A stretch of 35,640 nucleotides of DNA from Lysobacteraceae bacterium (GTDB lineage: Bacteria; Pseudomonadota; Gammaproteobacteria; Nevskiales; Nevskiaceae). Below are positions 25,470-32,421 of the stretch, piece by piece (position 1 is the stretch's first letter; every line of letters starts with the position of its first letter). Location: the NCBI GenBank assembly GCA_013823855.1, contig PNMW01000060.1, positions 1 through 35,640 on the forward strand, written 5' to 3'. The notes under the pieces are model-generated. The model was not told where the DNA came from. It ran no database searches and was given only the letters and a program-made list of their open reading frames with translations. The position numbers were made by a program, and so were the translations under genes.

Positions 25470-25509
25470 CCGCTGGCAGGGCGGGAAAACCAACTGATCT
25501 GAGGGCACG

Positions 25510-25803
25510 ATGAACACTCCAAGCAATACCCCGGCTGAACGGCCGGCCGCTGCTGTGACCCCCGTCACGTTCAGGAGCGAAATCGCCGTCTCGCCCCGAT
25601 ACGGCTGTACCTTTCGCTTCGGCTGCCACCTCGCGGCCAGCCATCCGGACATGCCGTCTGTCGAAATCGACTGCGGTCCTTTCAGATTCGTCAGCTACCC
25701 GGCCCCCGACCAGATACGGGCGATGGCCGTGCAGTTGATGAAGCTCGCCGACGCGGCCGAAGCTGCGATGGCAGCAACTGCGTCGCAAGCGGTGCAGTCA
25801 TGA
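25510..25803 (+). CDS. Element early protein 1, unknown
   Basis: A 97-residue protein, ATG with GAGGG about 6 bases upstream. An N-terminal Pro/Ala-rich lead is followed by a small beta region (FRSEIAVSPRYGCTFRFGCHL, VEIDCGPFRFVSYP) with three cysteines. A C-terminal helix (QIRAMAVQLMKLADAAEAAM) resembles helices of many small phage proteins. It is the first gene after the repressed promoter and overlaps the next gene by 4 bases (ATGA). I do not recognise a family. Confidence 0.65.
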   Translation: MNTPSNTPAERPAAAVTPVTFRSEIAVSPRYGCTFRFGCHLAASHPDMPSVEIDCGPFRFVSYPAPDQIRAMAVQLMKLADAAEAAMAATASQAVQS

Positions 25804-26006
25804 AGCCCGGCAGCCCCGAAGCGATGGAACTGGCGCGAGCGCTGCTCGCTGCCGTCGACCATGCCGACCACGATCGGCGCCGGGCGGATCGGCTGGAAGC
25901 GGCGCACGCGATGCGTGATCGCTACCAGCTGGCAAGCCTGATCTTCGCGACGCTGGCCGGCGCCGCTGCGGCGCTGGCTGCAGTGCTGCCGATGGTGCAG
26001 CCATGA
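25800..26006 (+). CDS. Element early protein 2, small membrane protein
   Basis: A 68-residue protein. A charged helical part (MELARALLAAVDHADHDRRRADRLEAAHAMRDRY) precedes one C-terminal membrane segment (LASLIFATLAGAAAALAAVL). It starts at the ATGA overlap with the previous gene and ends in another ATGA overlap, so translation is coupled. Function unknown; the tail-anchored form recurs in this element. Confidence 0.6.
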   Translation: MKPGSPEAMELARALLAAVDHADHDRRRADRLEAAHAMRDRYQLASLIFATLAGAAAALAAVLPMVQP

Positions 26007-26230
26007 CGCGCCGCGCGTTCGTGCGTGTGTTGCCGTCGCCGCTGGCGCGCGCATCGGAGGCCGATGCGCTTCGCGTTCGCCTCGTCCCGCACCCGTTTGG
26101 CGGCTACGTCGTCGACGCGTCGCGGGAGGCCGGCCCGGAGCTGCAGGGCATGGCGACGGCATCGGACCTGCGCGAGCTGTCGGCAGTTTTCGCGGCTGCG
26201 GCGGCTGAGCTTGAGCGGTGCACGTCATGA
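26003..26230 (+). CDS. Element early protein 3, unknown
   Basis: A 75-residue protein with a basic start, a short strand region (VRLVPHPFGGYVVDAS) and a C-terminal helix (ASDLRELSAVFAAAAAELER). Its layout of a small beta region plus one helix resembles early protein 1. It overlaps both neighbours by ATGA. Function unknown. Confidence 0.55.
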   Translation: MTRRAFVRVLPSPLARASEADALRVRLVPHPFGGYVVDASREAGPELQGMATASDLRELSAVFAAAAAELERCTS

Positions 26231-26433
26231 CGCCGGCCGTTCATCGTTCGCACGCGGGGCCGCAGGTCGACCGGGTTTCAGCCTCATGGCAGGTTCGTTC
26301 GGCGCGCCGCGTGGCGCTGCGCCGGGCGCTGCTGCAGGCGGTGGCGGTTGCGGCTGTGCTGGTGGGCGCGGTGCGCTGCACGGTCCCCGGTGATGAGCAT
26401 GGCTCGCCGATGCCGGCCGGGGTTCGCCGCTGA
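26227..26433 (+). CDS. Element early protein 4, small membrane protein
   Basis: A 68-residue protein with a basic N-terminal third (SARRVALRRALLQ) and one membrane segment (AVAVAAVLVGAV), followed by a short Gly/Pro tail. I chose the ATG at 26227 because it continues the ATGA overlaps of this run; a GTG at 26218 is in frame. The TGATG junction with the next gene again implies coupling. Size and form are compatible with a small coat or holin-like protein, but nothing proves either. Confidence 0.5.
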   Translation: MTPAVHRSHAGPQVDRVSASWQVRSARRVALRRALLQAVAVAAVLVGAVRCTVPGDEHGSPMPAGVRR

Positions 26434-26789
26434 TGGGCGCGGCGGCGGCCGTGATTCAGGAGCAACAGCAGCCGACCTTGTTGGCCGGCGAGCGCGAGGC
26501 AAGCGAACGCGACAGGATCAAGACGGTCGACGCGGTTCGGCTGCTGCTTGAGGCCGACGCGGCGGTCGTCCAGGCGCGCGAAGAATGGCTCGCCGCTGGC
26601 GATCGGTGGGCGGCGGCGCGGCGCACCTATGAGCTGGCCGCGCAGGTAGCAATTCAAGCGTTGCCGAATGAGCCCCTGATCGTTCGCGAGTCGGCGACGC
26701 ATGTCCGGGTGGTCTCGCGGTCTGGCGGAAGCGTTCGGCTGGAACGGCTGCGGGCTGTGTCGATGTCGACGGGCAGGGGACGGACGTGA
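26433..26789 (+). CDS. Element early protein 5, helical, unknown
   Basis: A 118-residue, mostly helical and charged protein. One long helix runs about 20-75 (ASERDRIKTVDAVRLLLEA, VVQAREEWLAAGDRWAAARRTYELAAQ), and a short beta end follows (THVRVVSRSGGSVRLERL). No signal peptide or membrane segment. It starts in TGATG and ends in a GTGA overlap with the next gene. Possible small DNA- or protein-binding factor; not recognised. Confidence 0.55.
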   Translation: MGAAAAVIQEQQQPTLLAGEREASERDRIKTVDAVRLLLEADAAVVQAREEWLAAGDRWAAARRTYELAAQVAIQALPNEPLIVRESATHVRVVSRSGGSVRLERLRAVSMSTGRGRT

Positions 26790-27383
26790 CGCGATCCGTC
26801 GCGGTGCTTTTCGCGCGGGCCGATTCGGTCTACAAAACCATCGCGGGCTGTGACGTGTGGGATATCGAGCGCGAAGCTCTGCGCTGGCCCGGTGGGGCTC
26901 CGATCGTGGCGCATCCGCCGTGTCGGGCTTGGGGTTCACTACGGCATTTCGCGAAGCCGCGCCCAGGCGAGCGCGATCTTGCGCCGTGGGCTATCGACCG
27001 CATTCGCGAAAGCGGCGGCGTGCTGGAGCATCCGGCGGCCTCAAGGCTTTGGCCCGAATACGGGTTGCCGGTGCCGGGGTGCGGTCGTGATCGGTGGGGC
27101 GGCTGGTCGATCGGGGTCGATCAAGACTGGTGGGGTCATCGGGCGGAGAAGCGGACGCGGCTCTACGTCGTCGGCTGCGATCCGCGTGACGTGCCGCCGT
27201 TTCAGTTGCGGCTGGATGAGCCGACGCACGTTGTGTCGCCGTGGGCTGGCCTGCGGTCGGGGATGGCTGGATATCGCCCCCAGTTGCGCAAGCCGGAACG
27301 TGAGGCAACCCCCCCCCGCGTTCGCTCATTGGCTGGTCGACCTCGCGCGGCGCTGCCGCGTGCCGCTTGAGATCGCGGCATGA
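26786..27383 (+). pseudogene. Methyltransferase-like phage protein, frameshifted at a run of nine C
   Basis: The frame from GTG 26786 encodes VAHPPCRAWGSLRHFAKP, ESGGVLEHPAASRLWPEYG and DQDWWGHRAEKRTRLYVVG. I associate these with small phage proteins that look like degenerate C5-cytosine methyltransferases (HPPC resembling motif IV PPCQ). The frame as given runs to 27370 with an Arg-rich junk end (194 aa). Removing one C from the nine at 27309-27317 gives the end TPPAFAHWLVDLARRC and a stop at 27381-27383, forming an ATGA overlap with rep as in the rest of the operon. So the intact product has about 198 residues. The extra C is either a real mutation, a phase-variable tract or a sequencing error. 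The function is an inference. Confidence 0.6.
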
Positions 27384-29350
27384 CGCCATCTGCTGGACTT
27401 CCCCTTGGCGCCCTTGCTGGTTCCCCCGCTGGCCTGCTGGCTGGTCGTGCGCTGGCTGCAGGGCTGGGATGGGTGCCGAAGCCGATCGATCTAGATCGCG
27501 CAATGATGGGGTTCCAGGCCGATATCGCGCGCAACATCGCGGGCGATCGGGTGCCTTGGCGGCTGGCGAAGGCGTTTGCGGAATCACACGGGTCCGAAGC
27601 GCTGGTCGAAACGGCTGCGCTCGAACGGCTGGCGTCGGCGTCTGCCGATCGTTGGCAGTCGGCCCGCGAGGCGATGCGCGAAAGTCGCGCGGAGAAGATG
27701 CGCAGGGCTTCGGATGAGTCGGCGGCGGCGATCAAGCTCGCGCGCGATGCGCTGGCCCTGCAGACCGCCGACAAGGGGCTGCGCCTGTGGGCGGCGGCGC
27801 GCTGCGCCGAGGCGCGGGGCATCGTTGAGCACTTGCCGGCCGGTGGGCTATGCGCGTGGGCTCGGCTCGCCGCGTACTGTCGGGCATGGGATATCGACGC
27901 GGCGCAACCGTGTCGGCCGCGCTCGCTGCCCGGCTGCGCAATGCGCATGACGACGCCGAAATGGTGGCGTGCGGTGACGCGCAAGCGATGGGCGCAGCTT
28001 CGCGAATATGAGGCGATCCAGTCCGGCCAGGTGCATGCGCGGGCCGGCCTGTACGTCTCCCGCGAAATGATGGAATGGGCGCGGCGGCGGCGATCCGACA
28101 ATCGGGAGATGCTCGCTGAAATGGTGGCGATCAGCGATACCGGCGACTCGTTGCCGCTGATCGAGGCGATAGACGCCAGCGTGTCTAACCCCGCGATCCG
28201 ATGCACTGAAATGATGACGCGGAATGCCGGGCTTGAGTTCGTGGCCGAGTGTCGCGGCGACGACGCGATTTTCGTCACATGGACGCTGGCGAGCCGGTAT
28301 CACTCGCACGTCTGGCGTGACCGGTTCGTCGCCGAGAATCCGCGCTATCGCGGTGCGTCGCCGCGCGAAGGTCAACGGCGATTGGCTGAGCTGTGGGACG
28401 GCTTTGTCCGGGCCGCGCGCAGGCGATCGATCCGCTGGTACGGCTCCCGGTTCGTACAGCCGCACCATGACGGCTGCCCGCACTGGCACATGCTGCTTTA
28501 CGTCGCGCCGGATCGCCGCGCGGAGCTGGAAGCGCTGCTGACGGAATGGGCGCTGACAGATGATGCGCATGAGCCCGGCGCGCTCGAACGGCGTTGCGTG
28601 ATCGAGCTGATCGACCGCGAAAAAGGATCGGCCGTCAGCTATGTGGCGCGCTACATCGCCAGGGCGATCGATGGGCGATCACTTGATGCGCTGAGCGATA
28701 CCGACGACGACGGTCATCGTGAAGAGACTGCGCCTGCTGACGCTGTGGAGCGCGTGACGGCGTGGGCCTATGTCTGGGGCGTGCGGCTGTTTCAGTTCGT
28801 CGGTACGCCGCCCGTGACGGTCTGGCGCGAGCTGCGCCGCGTACGCGAGCCGGATCCGAAAGCGGCTGGTGGCGCGTGGGCGCTGGAACGGCTGCGCGAG
28901 GCGGCGGACGCTGGCGACTTCGGCGAGTTCATCGATCTGATGGGCGGCCCGAACACGCCGCGCAAGCTGCAGACGGCGCGCACCCGTCGCGTGCTCGATC
29001 CCGACCGCCCGAACTGCTACGGCGAGGCATCGGCCAGCCGTGTGGTCGGTGTTCAGCTGGGCTTCGAGTTTGCGGCGGAAGCCGATGCGGAAGCCGTCGC
29101 CGCGATCGATGCGCTGGTGTCGGCTGCGCCGCGAAGGCGGCGGCGGGCGTTGCGCCGCGCGCTGATCCGCGAGGCACGGGCGTCCGTGCTTCCGGCATCC
29201 CTGACCACGCGCGCCAAGCGGTGGTCGATCGTGAGGCGGAGCGATGTCGCGCTTTCCGTCGTCGCCGTTGCTGTTCCTTGGACCCGTGTCAATAACTGTC
29301 CGGCCCAACAACCGGCCGGGCCTCCCGATCCGTCGCGGATCGCCGCTTGA
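27380..29350 (+). CDS. Replication initiator, HUH endonuclease of the phage P2 gpA type
   Basis: A 656-residue protein. The HUH metal site is HWH at about 368-370 in HHDGCPHWHMLLYV. The nicking site is YVARYIARAIDG (Tyr about 421 and 425), the YxxxY pair of the Phage_GPA family (P2 protein A has IAKYI-type context). An N-terminal helical region (about 80-180) and the motif RRRSIRWYGSRFVQPHHDG also fit. Such proteins nick one strand at the origin and drive rolling-circle replication, with two tyrosines allowing end joining. The start overlaps the previous frame as ATGA. No helicase domain is seen, so a host helicase such as Rep would be needed (inference). No tailed-phage genes surround it. 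Confidence 0.85.
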   Translation: MTPSAGLPLGALAGSPAGLLAGRALAAGLGWVPKPIDLDRAMMGFQADIARNIAGDRVPWRLAKAFAESHGSEALVETAALERLASASADRWQSAREAMRESRAEKMRRASDESAAAIKLARDALALQTADKGLRLWAAARCAEARGIVEHLPAGGLCAWARLAAYCRAWDIDAAQPCRPRSLPGCAMRMTTPKWWRAVTRKRWAQLREYEAIQSGQVHARAGLYVSREMMEWARRRRSDNREMLAEMVAISDTGDSLPLIEAIDASVSNPAIRCTEMMTRNAGLEFVAECRGDDAIFVTWTLASRYHSHVWRDRFVAENPRYRGASPREGQRRLAELWDGFVRAARRRSIRWYGSRFVQPHHDGCPHWHMLLYVAPDRRAELEALLTEWALTDDAHEPGALERRCVIELIDREKGSAVSYVARYIARAIDGRSLDALSDTDDDGHREETAPADAVERVTAWAYVWGVRLFQFVGTPPVTVWRELRRVREPDPKAAGGAWALERLREAADAGDFGEFIDLMGGPNTPRKLQTARTRRVLDPDRPNCYGEASASRVVGVQLGFEFAAEADAEAVAAIDALVSAAPRRRRRALRRALIREARASVLPASLTTRAKRWSIVRRSDVALSVVAVAVPWTRVNNCPAQQPAGPPDPSRIAA

Positions 29351-29366
29351 CCCCCCTTTCGTCGCC

Positions 29367-30686
29367 ATGAAACCCGCTATCCGAACCGATCCATCCGCGC
29401 CGCCGCTCGTCGTCCCCGTCATCACTCGCGCGCAGTCGCTGCGCGGCGTGAAGCCGATTGCGCAGCCCTATCCGAAGTGGGCGCAGCAGCCTACGCCTGA
29501 TCCCGATGAAGGCGGCGCCGCTGCCGTTGCCGATCCGCTGCCTCCCGATCCCGCTGTATCCCGACCGAAGGTGAAACCGATGTCCAAGCCCGAACCCATC
29601 CCTCCGACCGTTGCCGACGAACTGCCGGCGTCGGATGCTGTTGCCAGTCCGGCGCCGGCCGCGCCTCTCGAAGCGCTGGAATCGATGCTGGATGCCGTTG
29701 CCGGTCCCCGATTCGCCCATGGCGTGCGCGTGCATCGCACGAAGCCGGACGGGTCGCGCGGTGAGATGCTCTTTCAGCTCGACGCGCGCGAAGCGCCGGA
29801 AGTGCTGCGCGAACGCCTCGGCCGTCATGGTCCGGGCGAGTATGAGTTAGCCCCGGTGGTCGACGGCCGATACAGCGGGCAGGCGCGTCGCATGACGATC
29901 GGCACGCCGGCCAGCTCGGCCGCTGCGGTTCAGTCGACGCCGCCAACCGCTGCGCCAGCGCCGGCCGGCTTCGATGTCGCCGGGCTGCTTGCTGGCCTTG
30001 CCAGCCTGCAGCGTGAAAGCCAGGCGGCCCAGGCGGCGCAGTTCGAGCGCATGCAGTCGGCCGCGAAGGATTCGCAGATCGAAATGCTCAAGATGTTCCT
30101 CGCGCACCGGCCTGATGGCGGCGGAGCGTCGGGGGACGGCGCGGTGCTGAAGATGCTGATGCAGCGGCTGGCAGACGATCCGATCGAAAGGATGGTGAAG
30201 CTGGCTGAGCTGCAGCGGCTGCTACGCGAGGATGCCGCACCGTCCGACCCGAACGCCCAGGTGCTCGGCGGTCTCGCGCAGGCGTTGCCGGCGATCCTAG
30301 CCGCCAGCAATGCCGGGCAGGCCGGTGCGCAGCCGGTGGCGCGGCGTGTCGTGCGTGCCGTTGCGCCGGCATCGGCGCCGGTGCTGCCGGTGCCGCAGCA
30401 GCCGGCTGCGGCTGCGCATCCTCTGGCAGACGCGGCGGGCATCGTGCTGCGGCTGGCCCGCAAGCGCGCCACGGCGTCCGACGTACTCGGCACGCTCGCG
30501 GCAGTGCTCGACGATGCCGAGCTGTCGCAGGCCGTCTCAACGATCGCGGGCACCGCCGATCCGGTGGCCGCGCTGATCGGGATCGAGCCGGGCCTTGCCG
30601 ATCATCGCGAATGGCTGTCCGGCATCGTCGCCGAACTGCCGGGGGTGCTCGCGGGGGCGGTGAGCGATGAATCCGGCCCGGCCTGA
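29367..30686 (+). CDS. Large Pro/Ala-rich element protein, unknown
   Basis: 439 residues from ATG 29367; an ATG at 29244, overlapping rep by 107 bases and preceded by GAGG, would give 480. The first third is Pro-rich and likely disordered. About 130-190 is a small globular region (FAHGVRVHRTKPDGSRGEMLFQL, then GPGEYELAPVVDGRY). A coiled-coil helix follows at about 220-265 (LQRESQAAQAAQFERMQSAAKDSQIEML), then an Ala/Pro linker and a helical C-terminal domain (ADAAGIVLRLARKRATASDVLGTLAAVL). No nucleotide-binding motif was found, so it is not an obvious packaging ATPase. Scaffold, adaptor or DNA-binding roles are open. Confidence 0.7.
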   Translation: MKPAIRTDPSAPPLVVPVITRAQSLRGVKPIAQPYPKWAQQPTPDPDEGGAAAVADPLPPDPAVSRPKVKPMSKPEPIPPTVADELPASDAVASPAPAAPLEALESMLDAVAGPRFAHGVRVHRTKPDGSRGEMLFQLDAREAPEVLRERLGRHGPGEYELAPVVDGRYSGQARRMTIGTPASSAAAVQSTPPTAAPAPAGFDVAGLLAGLASLQRESQAAQAAQFERMQSAAKDSQIEMLKMFLAHRPDGGGASGDGAVLKMLMQRLADDPIERMVKLAELQRLLREDAAPSDPNAQVLGGLAQALPAILAASNAGQAGAQPVARRVVRAVAPASAPVLPVPQQPAAAAHPLADAAGIVLRLARKRATASDVLGTLAAVLDDAELSQAVSTIAGTADPVAALIGIEPGLADHREWLSGIVAELPGVLAGAVSDESGPA

Positions 30687-30891
30687 TTTGCTGCCGGTCG
30701 AGTCGACCGGCGACCGCATCCGCCGGCTTCGGCGGGCGCGGCGCATGAAGCAGTGGACGCTCGCCAGCGACATCGGATGCAGCCAGGCCGAGGTATCGAG
30801 GATCGAGCGTGACGAACGGCCGGTCACGGCGGCGAGGCTGTCGCGGATCGCGTCTGTGCTCGGCGTCACGCCGGGCGCGCTGCTGGCGTGA
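30667..30891 (+). CDS. Small HTH (XRE/Cro-like) regulator
   Basis: A 74-residue HTH_3-type protein. GDRIRRLRRARRMKQWTLASDIGCSQAEVSRIERDERPVTAARLSRIASVLGV covers the whole five-helix domain, with the recognition helix around SQAEVSRIER. It overlaps the previous gene by 20 bases and is the last gene before a strong terminator, so it is expressed with the early genes. Likely a switch to late expression or copy control (inference). Confidence 0.82.
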   Translation: MNPARPDLLPVESTGDRIRRLRRARRMKQWTLASDIGCSQAEVSRIERDERPVTAARLSRIASVLGVTPGALLA

Positions 30892-30977
30892 TCCGCGCCG
30901 GACGAAGCGCCGACCACGCCATCGGCCACGCGGTGACGGCCGCGCGTAACCGCGAGGCCTGAGCGTCCGGCTCGACG

Positions 30978-31002
30978 AAGCCCGCCATCGCGCGGGCTTT
31001 TT
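30978..31002 (+). terminator. Intrinsic terminator between the early and late blocks
   Basis: AAGCCCGC (30978-30985) and GCGGGCTT (30992-30999) form a perfect 8-bp stem with a 6-base loop, ending in TTTTT. A second small hairpin, ATGCCG-GAG-CGGCAT, follows at 31003-31017. It separates the replication/regulation genes from the virion-like genes, so the latter need their own promoter or antitermination. Confidence 0.85.
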
Positions 31003-31060
31003 ATGCCGGAGCGGCATATTTATTCGGGGGCGCATCTGCGGGCGCATAGCGTTGCGCCCC

Positions 31061-31933
31061 ATGAATGTCATCACTTACACGGCGGGCGGCGTAGCAGGAA
31101 CGGCGCGACGGCTTGCATCCGGCGTTGACGGCATTCGTGAGCTGTTGGCGCAGATGCGCCGGAACATCCGGGCGGCAGCCCAGCAAGCGCCGATCCGGGC
31201 GCTGGCGGAGCGCATCGTCGCGGGCGTCGGCGGCAAGGATCGGGTGTCCGAAGCGCGGGCGGTGCAGGCGTGGGTGCGGTCGAACATCCGCTATACGCGC
31301 GATCCGATCGGCGCCGAGCTGCTGAAGGTGCCCGCGCTGCTGATCCTGCCGGGGCATCGTCAAGACGACTGCGACGGGCATGCGCAGCTGGTCGCGTCGC
31401 TGCTCGCATCGATCGGGCATCCGGTGCGGCTTGTCGCGGTCGGCTTCGAGGCGGGCCGGTTCGCGCATGTCTTCGCCGAGACGCTGGTATCCGGGCGCTG
31501 GCTATCCGTCGAGACGACCGAGCCGGTCGGCATCGGCTGGCAGCCGGCGCGCGTCGTGATTCGCATGCTCGCAGACGTGTCGAGCGATGCCGAGCCCGAA
31601 ATCGGGTTCCTGAAGAAAATCAAGAAGGCGGTCAAGAAGGTCGGAAAAGTCGCGCTCAAGGTGGCGCCGGTGGCCGCGTTCGCGGTCGCGCCGGGTGCCG
31701 CTGCTGCGCTGGCGACCGTGAATCAGTCGAAGGCGCAGGCGACGCAAGCGCGAACCGATCTGGTCAACGCGCAGGCGAATGCGGCTGCGCAGGCTGCCGC
31801 TGCGCAGGCCGCAGCGGTGGCGCCGCGATCGCAGCCGATCGCCGAGTTCGTCGGACGCTACAAGCTGCCGCTCGCGGTCGGCGGTGTCGGCCTCGCCGCG
31901 CTGCTGCTGACGCGTCGCCGGGCCGTGGCATGA
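31061..31933 (+). CDS. Transglutaminase-like cysteine peptidase with cationic helix and C-terminal membrane anchor
   Basis: 290 residues from ATG 31061. A transglutaminase-like domain (about 65-160) has AWVRSNIRYTRDP, Cys104 in QDDCDGHAQL, His136 in FAHVFAE and Glu151 in WLSVETTEP, where an Asp is more usual. Then comes a Lys-rich amphipathic stretch, FLKKIKKAVKKVGKVALKVA (about 186-205), leading into a hydrophobic part and an Ala/Gln coil. A C-terminal membrane segment (about 266-285, LPLAVGGVGLAALLL) is followed by RRR. This looks like a virion protein that cuts peptide bonds in the cell wall or in other proteins and may disturb membranes at entry (inference). The stop overlaps the LysM gene by ATGA. 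Confidence 0.78.
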   Translation: MNVITYTAGGVAGTARRLASGVDGIRELLAQMRRNIRAAAQQAPIRALAERIVAGVGGKDRVSEARAVQAWVRSNIRYTRDPIGAELLKVPALLILPGHRQDDCDGHAQLVASLLASIGHPVRLVAVGFEAGRFAHVFAETLVSGRWLSVETTEPVGIGWQPARVVIRMLADVSSDAEPEIGFLKKIKKAVKKVGKVALKVAPVAAFAVAPGAAAALATVNQSKAQATQARTDLVNAQANAAAQAAAAQAAAVAPRSQPIAEFVGRYKLPLAVGGVGLAALLLTRRRAVA

Positions 31934-32412
31934 GCACGTACGTCGTCAAGTCGGGCGATACCCTCGCGCGGATCGCGGCGCAGTACCGAACGACGGTCGC
32001 GGCGCTTGCGGCTGCGAACGGCATCAGTAACCCGAACATGATTCGCGTCGGCCAGCCGCTGGCGATTCCAGGCGCGGCGATGACGCCCGGTCCTGTCGCG
32101 GTCTCGGTCTCGCCGATGACGCCCGGCCCCTTTGTCGCGCCGACGGCGACCGGAACGAGCTGGATCGATTCCATCCTGACGCAAGGGCCGCAGGCATACG
32201 CGAGCATCCTGCAGACGCGCGACGCGGCGAAGGTCGCGCGGATCAACGTAGAGCGCGCCCAGACCGGGCAAGCGCCGATCGCGCCGGCCGGCGCAGTCGC
32301 GCCGACTCTCCCCGAAGACGACAGCGCATGGCCGCTGCGGAACTGGCTGTTGCTCGCAGCCGGCGCCGGGGGCCTGTTGCTGTTCCTGAATTCCACCCCC
32401 CCGAAACCCTGA
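31930..32412 (+). CDS. LysM-domain protein with C-terminal membrane anchor
   Basis: A 160-residue protein. One LysM domain (about 4-46) contains YVVKSGDTLARIAAQYRTTV, then LAAANGISNPNMIRVGQPLAIP. A Pro/Thr linker and a short helix follow, then one membrane segment at about 136-153 (NWLLLAAGAGGLLLFL) with a tiny tail. LysM binds peptidoglycan. There is no signal peptide, so the protein may enter a virion membrane from the cytoplasm with its LysM outward. It is ATGA-coupled to the transglutaminase-like gene, so the two probably act together at the cell wall. Confidence 0.85.
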   Translation: MSTYVVKSGDTLARIAAQYRTTVAALAAANGISNPNMIRVGQPLAIPGAAMTPGPVAVSVSPMTPGPFVAPTATGTSWIDSILTQGPQAYASILQTRDAAKVARINVERAQTGQAPIAPAGAVAPTLPEDDSAWPLRNWLLLAAGAGGLLLFLNSTPPKP

Positions 32413-32421
32413 GGTATCCAC

